Positions 1 to 6,705 of a DNA stretch of 14,852 bases are shown here, piece by piece. Position 1 is the stretch's first letter. Every line of letters starts with the position of its first letter. The position numbers and the translations under genes were made by a program. A model generated the notes under the pieces. It worked only from the letters and a program-made list of their open reading frames with translations. It was not told where the DNA came from and ran no database searches. The stretch lies in the NCBI GenBank assembly GCA_034408745.1, contig JAWXCM010000095.1, positions 1-14,852 of the forward strand, in the 5' to 3' direction. This DNA comes from JAWXCM01 sp034408745. GTDB lineage: Bacteria > Acidobacteriota > Terriglobia > Bryobacterales > Bryobacteraceae.

Positions 1-85
1 CGGCCACAAGCAACCGCCGTGTGCGCTCGTCAATGACGGGATCGAGGGCTGCGAATCGTTGTCGAACGGCGGCTACGGCATCCAT
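1..85 (-). CDS. ISAzo13-like transposase, N-terminal fragment (runs off the left edge)
   Basis: Read on the minus strand from the ATG at 85, this gives 28 codons before the window ends: MDAVAAVRQRFAALDP followed by VIDERTRRLLVA. A short helix with a 'RqRF/Y-aL-p-DERtRRL' pattern is how ISAzo13-family transposases begin, and that recollection is the basis for the call. The catalytic core would lie outside the window, so neither intactness nor activity can be judged. No other ATG lies in frame upstream; the ATG at 95 is in another frame. It could also be another short-helix-starting protein, since only 28 residues are visible. Confidence 0.55.
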   Translation of the reverse strand, partial: MDAVAAVRQRFAALDPVIDERTRRLLVA

Positions 86-140
86 GCCTAAGCATAGCCC
101 AAAACATTCTTAGATGGTAATGTTATTTGCTAACAATGCC
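1..140 (-). mobile_element. Probable left end of an ISAzo13-type insertion sequence
   Basis: The transposase start at 85 is followed on its upstream side by an AT-rich stretch (about 100-140) unlike the GC-rich surroundings. It contains a small perfect hairpin, TGTTA at 121-125 and TAACA at 131-135. An IS terminal inverted repeat would be expected here, but the partner end is outside the window. The exact boundary and any target duplication therefore cannot be fixed; 140 is an estimate. Confidence 0.35.
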
Positions 141-285
141 TAACTGGAGGAACTTCAGCCAGAACGTAGTAGTAGATCCCATCTCTCAGGATCGCGATAT
201 AGCCGGGACCGGTGCATCGATCGAGGCCGAATGTGGACCTGCGTGCTATCCTGAGTAGGCTCCAGGTGGACAAACTGACCTCGCG

Positions 286-2445
286 ATGAATATCGCCGTT
301 CTTGTCGCATTCATCAAAGAACCCCGGGAAGTCGTACTCATTACCGATCGGACCACTGTAACTCTGGATGCAATCCCGCGTGCCAGTTGGACTCTGACCG
401 CGTTAATCCCGAGTTCGGAAGCTGACTTCGAGGCAGTGGCCGAGTTCGCCGCCAAACGCCCGAGGGTCGGCGTAGCACTCTTCCCCGACGAGGCAACGCT
501 TTGGAAGGACGCACTCAAGGCAGCGCCTCCGGACGCCGACATCATCGTCACTCTCGACGGAGCTACCGACTGGCCGGAAGAAATCCCCACGCTCCTTGGC
601 GCTTTGGAATCGCCGACCGTCGGCGTCGTCGTCGGCGTGCGGCGTTTCCCACCCGCAGTTCCTGGGGGACTCGAAGGGAAACTGCTGCAGACCGCCACCG
701 GCGGCGCGGTGCGAGACCTTACTTCGTCCTTCCGAGCTTTCCGCGGACCCGATGTTCGAAAAGTGAGCGCGCGCGCCGGGGGACACGAAGCGCTGCTCGA
801 CGTGACCGCAACTTTGGTGGCCGACGGGCTGGAGGTCGCCGAAGTCGAGGTCACCACCTCAGCGCCGTCCGACCCGCTGCCGTTGAAGCTCGGATTCTCT
901 CAGTTCTGGCGCAGTTTCATCAACCCTCTGGCGATTGCCGCCGTCCTCGTGGTGCTGGCCGGCGCCGGCGTTTTCTTCCTTTCCACCTACCCTCCGCACG
1001 AATACCTCGCCGATTCCGACTCGATCATCGCAGGCGTGTGCGCCGCTGACGTGACGGAAGGGCGGCACTGGCTGTTCTACCCCACCGGACGCGTGGGCCC
1101 ACACGTCTGCTATGCCGGCAGCGTCGCGGTGGCGCTCTTTGGCCAGACCCGCCAGGCGCTTGCCCTGTTCCCGATCCTGCCAGTACTGGTGTGTCTGACG
1201 TTCATTTACCTCAGCCTCAAGGTCGCCCTTGGCCGGTCCGCCGCCCTGGTCGGTACGCTCGCCGCGGCATTTCCGCCCATGCAGTACGTGCTCTTCATCG
1301 AGCCTGCGTTCGGTTATGCCGAGGTGATGGCCTGCACCGCCATAACGTGGTGGCTTGGCTTCCAGCTTCTTTTCCGGCCGTGGCTACGGTCAAAGTGGAT
1401 GTCCCTGGCATTCGGTCTCGCACTCGGCCTGAACTTTTGGACCTCCCCGCAGTCGCTGATGCTGACGCTGCCGCTCACCCTGCTGCTTGTGGTCCGTCGC
1501 GTCTTTCGCAGCGTGGCCGACTTCGCCCTCGTGGGACTGGGGGGCGTGATGGGCCTGTGGGCGTTTGGGGTATCGCTGCTGCAGGGCGTCAACCCCATCG
1601 CCAACAGCTTCGCCACCCGGCCGGTGAACAACCCCGAGCAGCTCCTGTCCAACGCGGGGTATCTGTTCTCTACGGTTCTGCCGCTGTTTTTCCTCAACAG
1701 GGAAATGCCGGTGCAGGACCCAGTGCCAACCCTCAATCTGATACTGTTTCTGTCTGCCCTCGCCTGTATCTGCGCGATCGCCGGAAAGGCGTTGCGCAAC
1801 TGGTCCACCGAACGTCCTGGGACCCCAACTGGACTGACGGCGCTGTTTGCCATCGGCCTCCTGGCGGCCACGTTCAGCATCTTCTCTGCCTCGAGCGCCG
1901 GGAATTTCCGCATCTGGCTGGTTCGGTACATTGCGCCTGTCTTCTTCGCCATCCCGCTGATCGCCGCCACTTTGTATGCAAGGGCCCGCCGCAACGGCAA
2001 CGGCATCATCGTGCTGCTCGGCGTGGTCATCGTTTCGGTGCTTAACGTCACGTCCTACCGCTTCACGAACGACCCCGACCGTATTCTGCAGACGATCGCC
2101 CTCTCCAACGATCAGCGAATGTACCGCTGGCTGCAATCCCATAATGTCAACGTGATCCTGGGCGATTACTGGCTGGTGTATAAGATGAACTTCGGCCTCG
2201 GAACTGGAATCAGAGCCATCCCGGTGGACCTCGGCATCGACGTGCTTGGACTCCGCCAGCGGGTGAGCGGCAAGCCGATGCGTCTTGCCCTCACGCACAC
2301 AGACAAGCCATCGCTCTCGGCGTGGGCCTCGAAATCCGGGCTCAGGGGGCACATCGAGCCGATGGACGGTGGCCACTTCGCCTTCCTGGTAGACGGCGAG
2401 GTAGACCCGAAGCAAATCGAAGCCCTCGCCGCACTCCACCGATAA
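286..2445 (+). CDS. Membrane glycosyltransferase: degenerate DPM1-like GT2 domain fused to a GT-C-like multi-pass domain
   Basis: The protein has 719 aa. Residues about 1-200 resemble dolichol/polyprenol-phosphate mannosyltransferases. DADIIVTLDGATDWPEEIPTL (84-103) stands where the family has a D-x-D-x-Q-hPPE-IP motif, VVVGVRR (114-120) where it has 'GSR', and DLTSSFRAFR (144-153) where it has 'D-SGFR--R'. The second metal-binding Asp is replaced by Ala (DGA), and the usual N-terminal nucleotide-binding strand is not recognisable, so this domain may be catalytically dead. From about 213 on there are some ten hydrophobic segments. An acidic loop after the first (ADSDS, 242-246) recalls the acidic first periplasmic loop of GT-C lipid-linked sugar transferases. 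A role in cell-envelope glycosylation is inferred. The only start codon after the in-frame TAG at 255-257 is the ATG at 286. AGGTGG at 264-269 is a weak, distant ribosome site. The gene ends at the terminator at 2452. Confidence 0.75.
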   Translation: MNIAVLVAFIKEPREVVLITDRTTVTLDAIPRASWTLTALIPSSEADFEAVAEFAAKRPRVGVALFPDEATLWKDALKAAPPDADIIVTLDGATDWPEEIPTLLGALESPTVGVVVGVRRFPPAVPGGLEGKLLQTATGGAVRDLTSSFRAFRGPDVRKVSARAGGHEALLDVTATLVADGLEVAEVEVTTSAPSDPLPLKLGFSQFWRSFINPLAIAAVLVVLAGAGVFFLSTYPPHEYLADSDSIIAGVCAADVTEGRHWLFYPTGRVGPHVCYAGSVAVALFGQTRQALALFPILPVLVCLTFIYLSLKVALGRSAALVGTLAAAFPPMQYVLFIEPAFGYAEVMACTAITWWLGFQLLFRPWLRSKWMSLAFGLALGLNFWTSPQSLMLTLPLTLLLVVRRVFRSVADFALVGLGGVMGLWAFGVSLLQGVNPIANSFATRPVNNPEQLLSNAGYLFSTVLPLFFLNREMPVQDPVPTLNLILFLSALACICAIAGKALRNWSTERPGTPTGLTALFAIGLLAATFSIFSASSAGNFRIWLVRYIAPVFFAIPLIAATLYARARRNGNGIIVLLGVVIVSVLNVTSYRFTNDPDRILQTIALSNDQRMYRWLQSHNVNVILGDYWLVYKMNFGLGTGIRAIPVDLGIDVLGLRQRVSGKPMRLALTHTDKPSLSAWASKSGLRGHIEPMDGGHFAFLVDGEVDPKQIEALAALHR

Positions 2446-2451
2446 AACAAG

Positions 2452-2486
2452 AACGCCCCGGAACCTAAAGATCAGGCCGGGGCGTT
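2452..2486. terminator. Bidirectional rho-independent terminator
   Basis: A perfect 10-bp inverted repeat, AACGCCCCGG (2452-2461) and CCGGGGCGTT (2477-2486), has a 15-nt loop. It is flanked by an A-rich run on the left (AAAACAA) and TTTT on the right. It lies between the convergent stops at 2445 (+) and 2510 (-), so it can end transcription in both directions. Confidence 0.9.
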
Positions 2487-2509
2487 TTGATTACAAAGTT
2501 CTTGACAGC

Positions 2510-3118
2510 TTACTTCACTTCCATGATGTCTTTTTCTTTAGCTTTAACCGCGGCTTCCAGCTTTTGCGTGTAGGTGTCGGTGAGCTTCTGGATCTCATCC
2601 AGCGAACGCCGTTCGTCGTCTTCGCTGATCAGCTTGTCTTTCATCAGCTTCTTCGCCTGCTCGTTGGCATCGCGGCGCGAATTGCGCAGGCTTACGCGGT
2701 GCTCCTCGGCCACGTGATGCAGCTTCTTGACGAATTCCTTGCGCCGCTCCTCGGTCAGCTGTGGGATCGGGACACGGATCAGTTTGCCGTCGTTACCGGG
2801 ATTGAGGCCGAGATCGGAAGTGCGAATCGCCTTCTCGATGGGGCCAATCATGGACGAATCCCAGGGCTGGATGGTGATCAGGAACGGTTCGGGAACGTGC
2901 AGGTTGGCAACCTGGTTGACCGCCGTTGGTGAACCGTAATAGTCCACCCTGATATTGTCCAGCAGATTCACAGAAGCGCGGCCGGTCCGAATGTTGACCA
3001 TGTCGTGCTGCAGTGCTGCCAGCACCTTGTCCATCCGTGTTCTGGCGTGGCCTTCGATATCCTTTATGGTCTTCACCTGCGGACCTGCTGTTGAGGCTGA
3101 TTCCTGTTGAGGCTTCAT
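2510..3118 (-). CDS. frr: Ribosome recycling factor (RRF)
   Basis: RRF splits post-termination ribosomes together with EF-G in the cytoplasm. The sequence is typical along its length: IRTGRAS near the N-terminus, DYYGSPTAVNQVANL, the long coiled-coil domain with LTEERRKEFVKKLHHVAEE, and SEDDERRSLDEIQKLTD towards the end. Starting at the ATG (3118) gives 202 aa, about 16 more than the usual 185; that ATG overlaps the pyrH stop as ATGA, which favours coupled translation. A GTG at 3076 (VKTIKDIE) would give 188 aa and match the family start exactly, so the first 14 residues (MKPQQESASTAGPQ) may not be translated, or may be a lineage-specific extension. Last gene of the operon, followed by the shared terminator. 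Confidence 0.97.
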   Translation of the reverse strand: MKPQQESASTAGPQVKTIKDIEGHARTRMDKVLAALQHDMVNIRTGRASVNLLDNIRVDYYGSPTAVNQVANLHVPEPFLITIQPWDSSMIGPIEKAIRTSDLGLNPGNDGKLIRVPIPQLTEERRKEFVKKLHHVAEEHRVSLRNSRRDANEQAKKLMKDKLISEDDERRSLDEIQKLTDTYTQKLEAAVKAKEKDIMEVK

Positions 3119-3849
3119 GATTCACTCGTTTTCGGAACAGTTGTGATCAGAGTCCCGAGTTCTTCTCCACGGGACATTCGCATTATATTGCCGTTTGTAG
3201 TCAGATTGAAAACAATGATGGGCAGACGGTTGTCCCGGCACATGGCGATGGCTGAGGCGTCCATCACGGCCAGTGAGCGCGAGAGCACCTCGGTGTAGTC
3301 GATGCTGGTGTACTGGACGGCATCGCTGTGCTTCAGCGGATCGCGGTCGTAGACACCGTCCACGCGAGTGCCCTTGGCCAGCACGTCGGCCTTGATCTCG
3401 AGGGCGCGCAGAGCCGCCGCGGTGTCGGTGGAAAAATAGGGGTTCGATGTGCCGGCGGCGAAAATCACCACGCGGCCTTTTTCGAAGTGACGGATGGCAC
3501 GCCTGCGGATGTATGGTTCAGCGACCTGGTGCATTGCGATGGCCGTCATGCAGCGGGTGGGGATGCCCTGCTGTTCCAGCGCATCCTGCAACGCAAGAGC
3601 ATTGATGACGGTTGCCAGCATGCCCATCGCATCGCCGGTGACGCGGTCCATATTGCGGGCGGCAGCGGCAATACCCCGAAAGAAGTTGCCGCCTCCCACC
3701 ACCAGGCCGATTTGCACGCCGGTGCGCGCCACTTCCGCGACCTCTTCGGCAAGTGCCCGGATCTTTTCGGCGTCGATACCGAAGCCGGCGGGACCTGCCA
3801 TCACCTCGCCGCTCAACTTAAGAAGTATGCGGGTGTAGGCCCTGGACAC
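3115..3849 (-). CDS. pyrH: UMP kinase
   Basis: The bacterial-type hexameric UMP kinase phosphorylates UMP to UDP with ATP in pyrimidine nucleotide synthesis. It belongs to the amino-acid-kinase fold, unlike eukaryotic UMP/CMP kinases. Motifs seen in the 244 aa: LLKLSGE (9-15), GGGNFFRG (52-59), the GDAMGMLATVINALALQDAL helix (72-91), GTSNPYFSTDTAAALRA (133-149) and KGTRVDGVYDRDP (159-171). The start is GTG at 3849. An AAGGA element that overlaps the tsf stop codon lies 5 nt upstream of it, so pyrH is translated directly behind tsf. The 3' end overlaps frr by four bases (ATGA). Order tsf-pyrH-frr is conserved in many bacteria. Confidence 0.97.
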   Translation of the reverse strand: MSRAYTRILLKLSGEVMAGPAGFGIDAEKIRALAEEVAEVARTGVQIGLVVGGGNFFRGIAAAARNMDRVTGDAMGMLATVINALALQDALEQQGIPTRCMTAIAMHQVAEPYIRRRAIRHFEKGRVVIFAAGTSNPYFSTDTAAALRALEIKADVLAKGTRVDGVYDRDPLKHSDAVQYTSIDYTEVLSRSLAVMDASAIAMCRDNRLPIIVFNLTTNGNIMRMSRGEELGTLITTVPKTSES

Positions 3850-3857
3850 TGTAGTCC

Positions 3858-4496
3858 TTACTCTGCCGCCGGAGCTTCTTCCGGAGTTTCCGCAGCGGCG
3901 CTTTCGCCCACTTTCATACGAACGAAGCGAGCCACGCTCATGTTCTCCCCAAGCTTGCCGATGACGCTCTGGATGAGCTGCTGCACGGTCATGCTGTTCT
4001 CTTTGATGAACGGCTGTTCCAGGAGGCAGACCTCTTCGTAGTATTTCGCCAGGCGGCCTTCCACGATCTTATCGAGAATCTTGTCCGGCTTACCTTCCTG
4101 GCGGGCGCGGTCGCGGGCGATCTCCCGCTCTCTCTCGAGCACTTCCGGCGACACTTCTTCACGGCGGATGAACTGTGGGTCGGCGGCCGCGATCTGCATC
4201 GCAATGTCTTTCACCAGATTCTGGAAGTCGTCGGTGCGTGCCACAAAGTCGGACTCGCAGTTGACTTCCACCAGAACGCCAAGCTGCGAACCGGGGTGAA
4301 TGTAGGTGCCAATGACGCCCTGTTTGGTGGCGCGTTCGGCCTTTTTGGACGCGGATGCGATGCCACGCTTCCGGAGTATGGTTTCGGCATTGGCCAGGTC
4401 GCCGTTTGCTTCGGCGAGTGCCTTCTTGCACTCCATCATGCCGGCGCCGGTCTTGTCACGGAGTTGTTTTACGAGGGCTGCGCTGATTTCCGCCAT
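3858..4496 (-). CDS. tsf: Translation elongation factor Ts (short form)
   Basis: EF-Ts exchanges GDP for GTP on EF-Tu. The 212 aa place it with the short EF-Ts type, as in Thermus (about 196 aa), rather than the 283-aa E. coli form. The N-terminal UBA-like module has the signature LRDKTGAGMMECKKAL (12-27) followed by ANGDLANAETILRKRG. The nucleotide-exchange motif appears as VNCESDFVAR (78-87), corresponding to the TDFV element that contacts EF-Tu. The C-terminus ends in an acidic Ala/Glu tail that looks disordered. The ATG at 4496 has an AGGA 8 nt upstream. The 118-nt gap to rpsB carries two adjacent hairpins (4528-4567). The stop codon is embedded in the pyrH ribosome-binding site. Confidence 0.97.
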   Translation of the reverse strand: MAEISAALVKQLRDKTGAGMMECKKALAEANGDLANAETILRKRGIASASKKAERATKQGVIGTYIHPGSQLGVLVEVNCESDFVARTDDFQNLVKDIAMQIAAADPQFIRREEVSPEVLEREREIARDRARQEGKPDKILDKIVEGRLAKYYEEVCLLEQPFIKENSMTVQQLIQSVIGKLGENMSVARFVRMKVGESAAAETPEEAPAAE

Positions 4497-4527
4497 GTTT
4501 TCGATCCTGGTTTAGTAGATGTGCTGC

Positions 4528-4567
4528 ACACTGACAGTGTAAGCGCCGGACGTTGCCGGTCCGGCGC
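4528..4567 (-). promoter_or_regulatory. Tandem hairpins in the rpsB-tsf intergenic leader
   Basis: Two perfect stems lie two bases apart. GCGCCGGAC (4543-4551) pairs with GTCCGGCGC (4559-4567), a 9-bp stem with a 7-nt loop. ACACT (4528-4532) pairs with AGTGT (4536-4540), a 5-bp stem with a 3-nt loop. In the operon transcript the strong stem comes first, then the small one, then about 31 nt to the tsf start. No U-run follows, so a classical terminator is unlikely. RNA processing, stability control, partial attenuation between S2 and EF-Ts, or a protein-binding site are possible. Confidence 0.6.
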
Positions 4568-4614
4568 CAGTGGATTTCGAACTGATTACAACCGTTTTGG
4601 GAACGGCTGATCGC

Positions 4615-5523
4615 TTAAGACCGCTGTTCGGCGCTGACAGGAACTGCTTCGGGAGCTTCCTGCGAGCTGACGGTCTTGCGGGGAAGGGACATTGACGGCA
4701 GATCTTCGTCCGGAATGGACTCGGCCATCAACTGCTCGGCGTAGCGAGGATCGAGATACTGGGTGTACTCGGTGTGTTCGACCACTTCGGCCGGGCTGTC
4801 TTCGCTGACGATCTTCTCGCCCACGAAATCGTGCTCGGTTGCCAGTGAACGGCCTTCGACCACAGCATCGGCAATCTTGGTGGTGAACAGGCGAATGGCG
4901 CGAAGCGCATCGTCGTTACCCGGAATCACCCAGTCGACTTCGTCCGGATCGCAGTTGGTATCTACCACCGCAACCACCGGAATACCGAGGCGGCGGGCTT
5001 CCTTCACAGCAATCTCTTCCTTGTTGGAATCGACCACGAACAGCACATCGGGCAGACCCGGCATGTCCTTGATTCCGGCGAGGTTGGACTGAAGGTGCTT
5101 GCGCTCGCGTTCGAGCTGGATGGCTTCCTTCTTGTTACGCCCGAGGTAGCCGCCTTCGGCCACTTCGGCATCGAGCTGCTTGAGGCGCTTGATGGACTTC
5201 TGGACAGTGGCGAAGTTGGTGAGCAGTCCGCCCAGCCAGCGCTGATTCACATAGTACATGCTGCAGCGGGTGGCTTCTTCGGCGATTGCTTCCTGCGCCT
5301 GTCGCTTGGTGCCGACAAACAGAACGTTTTTGCCCTGGGCGGCCATTTCGCCGACAAAGCGCATCGCGTCCTTGAACAATTTCAGTGTCTTCTGGAGATC
5401 GACAATGTAGATCCCATTGCGTTCGCCAAAGATGTATTCTTTCATCTTTGGATTCCAGCGCTTGGTCTGGTGCCCGAAATGAACGCCCGCTTCGAGCAAT
5501 TCTTTCATCGAAATAGACGGCAG
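4615..5523 (-). CDS. rpsB: 30S ribosomal protein S2
   Basis: S2 joins the small subunit late and, with S1, contacts the platform. Seen: MKELLEAGVHFGHQTKRWNP, KEYIFGERNGIYIVDLQKT, VLFVGTKRQAQEAI, NQRWLGGLLTNF, and LPDVLFVVDSNKEEIAVKEA followed by GIPVVAVVDTNCDPD. The start is ambiguous. A perfect AAGGAGG (5535-5529) lies 5 nt before a CTG (5523), which gives (M)PSISMKELLEAG, the length normal for S2. The next ATG (5508) is 20 nt from that site. The upstream TTG (5559) has no ribosome site and would add residues unlike S2. I choose the CTG, giving 302 aa; from the ATG it would be 297 aa. The tail (about 45 residues, acidic then Ser/Pro-rich) is longer than in E. coli (241 aa). Confidence 0.95.
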   Translation of the reverse strand: MPSISMKELLEAGVHFGHQTKRWNPKMKEYIFGERNGIYIVDLQKTLKLFKDAMRFVGEMAAQGKNVLFVGTKRQAQEAIAEEATRCSMYYVNQRWLGGLLTNFATVQKSIKRLKQLDAEVAEGGYLGRNKKEAIQLERERKHLQSNLAGIKDMPGLPDVLFVVDSNKEEIAVKEARRLGIPVVAVVDTNCDPDEVDWVIPGNDDALRAIRLFTTKIADAVVEGRSLATEHDFVGEKIVSEDSPAEVVEHTEYTQYLDPRYAEQLMAESIPDEDLPSMSLPRKTVSSQEAPEAVPVSAEQRS

Positions 5524-5535
5524 AGTAGCCTCCTT
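5521..5535 (-). promoter_or_regulatory. Strong Shine-Dalgarno site pointing to a CTG start for rpsB
   Basis: AAGGAGG (5535-5529), five spacer bases, then CTG (5523-5521). No ATG, GTG or TTG lies at a proper distance from this site. It is the strongest ribosome site seen in the operon, which makes a CTG initiation codon the simplest reading. Confidence 0.65.
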
Positions 5536-5669
5536 GCTGTCATCGCGCGCGTGGTCCAAGGCGAGATTTACGCGTGCGGGTTAACGTCCAGCCATACATT
5601 ACAGCGCCCGTGAGATCCGGGAACCATAAGCTAACTGGGGGGTCCGGGGGTTGGAAAACGGGAAGGTCA

Positions 5670-5689
5670 GGGCGGGAGAATACCCGCCC
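5670..5689 (-). promoter_or_regulatory. GC-rich hairpin just after rpsI, possible attenuator or 3' end
   Basis: GGGCGGG (5670-5676) and CCCGCCC (5683-5689) form a 7-bp stem with a 6-nt loop, 7 nt after the rpsI stop. The transcript continues with CTGACCTTCCCGTTTT, so the U-run is weak and displaced. It may partly terminate, or protect the rplM-rpsI message, before rpsB. The 137 bp between rpsI and the TTG at 5559 hold no other clear element; no confident separate rpsB promoter was found. Confidence 0.5.
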
Positions 5690-5696
5690 CGGCTTG

Positions 5697-6092
5697 TTAC
5701 CGCTTCGAGAACTGGAACCGCTTACGAGCGCCCTTCTGACCGTACTTCTTGCGTTCATGAACGCGAGGATCGCGGGTCAGGAAGCCGGATACTTTCAGCT
5801 TGCTGCGAAGCTCTGTGTTGAAACCGACCAGCGCGCGGGAAATACCCAGCCGCGCAGCGATGGCCTGGCCGGCGAAACCGCCGCCATCCACCAGGATAAG
5901 GACATCGAACTTGTCAGTCGTTTCCGTGGTCAAAAGCGGCTGGCGGACCACCGCACGCGCCGTTTCCGTGGTGAAGTATTCGTTGTAGGGTCGATTATTT
6001 ACGGTAATCTTGCCGCTGCCGGGACGGAGGAATACGCGAGCTACCGCACATTTGCGGCGCCCGGTTCCAAGATGCTGTACGATTGCTGCCAC
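5697..6092 (-). CDS. rpsI: 30S ribosomal protein S9
   Basis: S9 sits in the head of the small subunit, and its C-terminal tail reaches the P-site tRNA. The 131 aa fit the family length (about 130). GTGRRKCAVARVFLRPG (9-25) is the classic N-terminal signature, and NNRPYNEYF with the Ala/Val-rich VRQPLL segment follows. GGGFAGQAIAARLGISRAL precedes the basic tail KKYGQKGARKRFQFSKR, with the expected terminal Lys-Arg. The start is GTG at 6092, preceded by GAGAGG a few bases upstream. The gene follows rplM after 19 nt, the usual L13-S9 pair. Confidence 0.97.
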   Translation of the reverse strand: MAAIVQHLGTGRRKCAVARVFLRPGSGKITVNNRPYNEYFTTETARAVVRQPLLTTETTDKFDVLILVDGGGFAGQAIAARLGISRALVGFNTELRSKLKVSGFLTRDPRVHERKKYGQKGARKRFQFSKR

Positions 6093-6111
6093 TAAGCCTC
6101 TCTTCTCTTAC

Positions 6112-6540
6112 TTACAGCGCCAGATCCCGCGGCTGCTGTGCCTGGTGAGGATGCTTCGGGCCGGCGTACACGTTCAGTTTGCGGTACATCTGCTTGCCGA
6201 GCTTTGTTTTCGGCAGCATACCCGCAATCGCCAGTTCCAGCATCCGCTCCGGCCTGCGTTGCCGCATTTTCTTGGCCTGAACTTCTTTAAGACCACCCGG
6301 ATAGCCCGAGTGCGTCCGGTACAATTTATCGTTTTCCTTCGCGCCCGTCAGCTTCACTTTCTCCGCATTGACGATAACGATGTGATCGCCGGTGTCAAGA
6401 AAGGGCGTGTAGGACGGTTTGTGCTTGCCCATCAGCACCATGGCCGCTTTCGTGGCCAGGCGGCCAAGAACAACGTCCGCAGCGTCCAGAACAAACCAGC
6501 TTCGCTGGAAATTGTCACCGGACGGGATTGGGGTATTCAT
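6112..6540 (-). CDS. rplM: 50S ribosomal protein L13
   Basis: L13 is an early-assembly large-subunit protein. The 142 aa from the ATG at 6540 equal the E. coli length. Seen: RSWFVLDAADVVLGRLAT, LMGKHKPSYTPFLDTGDHIVIVNAEKVKLTG, YRTHSGYPGGLK, the RPERMLELAIAGMLPK block with GKQMYRKL, and YAGPKHPHQAQQP. The reading frame is open 37 codons further upstream (to 6651), but that stretch crosses the promoter and has no L13 similarity. GGAG lies about 11 nt before the chosen ATG. First gene of the translation operon, transcribed from the strong promoter at 6577-6605. Confidence 0.97.
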   Translation of the reverse strand: MNTPIPSGDNFQRSWFVLDAADVVLGRLATKAAMVLMGKHKPSYTPFLDTGDHIVIVNAEKVKLTGAKENDKLYRTHSGYPGGLKEVQAKKMRQRRPERMLELAIAGMLPKTKLGKQMYRKLNVYAGPKHPHQAQQPRDLAL

Positions 6541-6576
6541 AGACAGACTTTCTCCGTGATGCCTTACAAACTCCTG

Positions 6577-6605
6577 ATTGTAGCCAGGAAAGGGGGATAT
6601 GTCAA
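6577..6605 (-). promoter_or_regulatory. Sigma70-type promoter of the rplM-rpsI-rpsB-tsf-pyrH-frr operon
   Basis: On the minus strand the -35 is TTGACA (6605-6600), a perfect match. The spacer is exactly 17 nt, and the -10 is TACAAT (6582-6577), five of six consensus bases. The predicted start of transcription near 6570 leaves about a 30-nt leader to the rplM ATG. It is the best promoter in the window, as expected for a ribosomal operon. Confidence 0.85.
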
Positions 6606-6608
6606 ACG

Positions 6609-6649
6609 GGTTAGCTCTTGCGGGCACACGGATGCCGCACCAGCTAACC
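6609..6649. promoter_or_regulatory. Extended dyad upstream of the rplM promoter, in the divergent rplM/M50 region
   Basis: Outer arms GGTTAGCT (6609-6616) and AGCTAACC (6642-6649) match perfectly. Inside them TGCGGGCA (6619-6626) faces TGCCGCA (6633-6639) with one bulged G. The dyad starts only three bases from the -35 of the rplM promoter and sits in the leader region of the opposite gene. It could be a regulator-binding site for either gene or an RNA hairpin in a plus-strand transcript. Confidence 0.5.
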
Positions 6650-6705
6650 ACAGTTATTGTAGCGCGTTGCGTCCGGCCCGCATCAGGAAAGTCAAAGCCG
6701 CTACT

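Noticed and set aside
1390..2439. Long minus-strand open frame (349 codons) opposite the membrane glycosyltransferase gene
   Set aside because: Composition is dominated by His, Gln, Arg and Glu with no recognisable motif. The plus strand codes a coherent membrane protein, so this is a high-GC antisense shadow.
6010..6705. Upstream extension of the M50 protease frame
   Set aside because: It runs antisense through rpsI, rplM and their promoter. The extension is basic and featureless, and membrane segments start only after the ATG at 6706.
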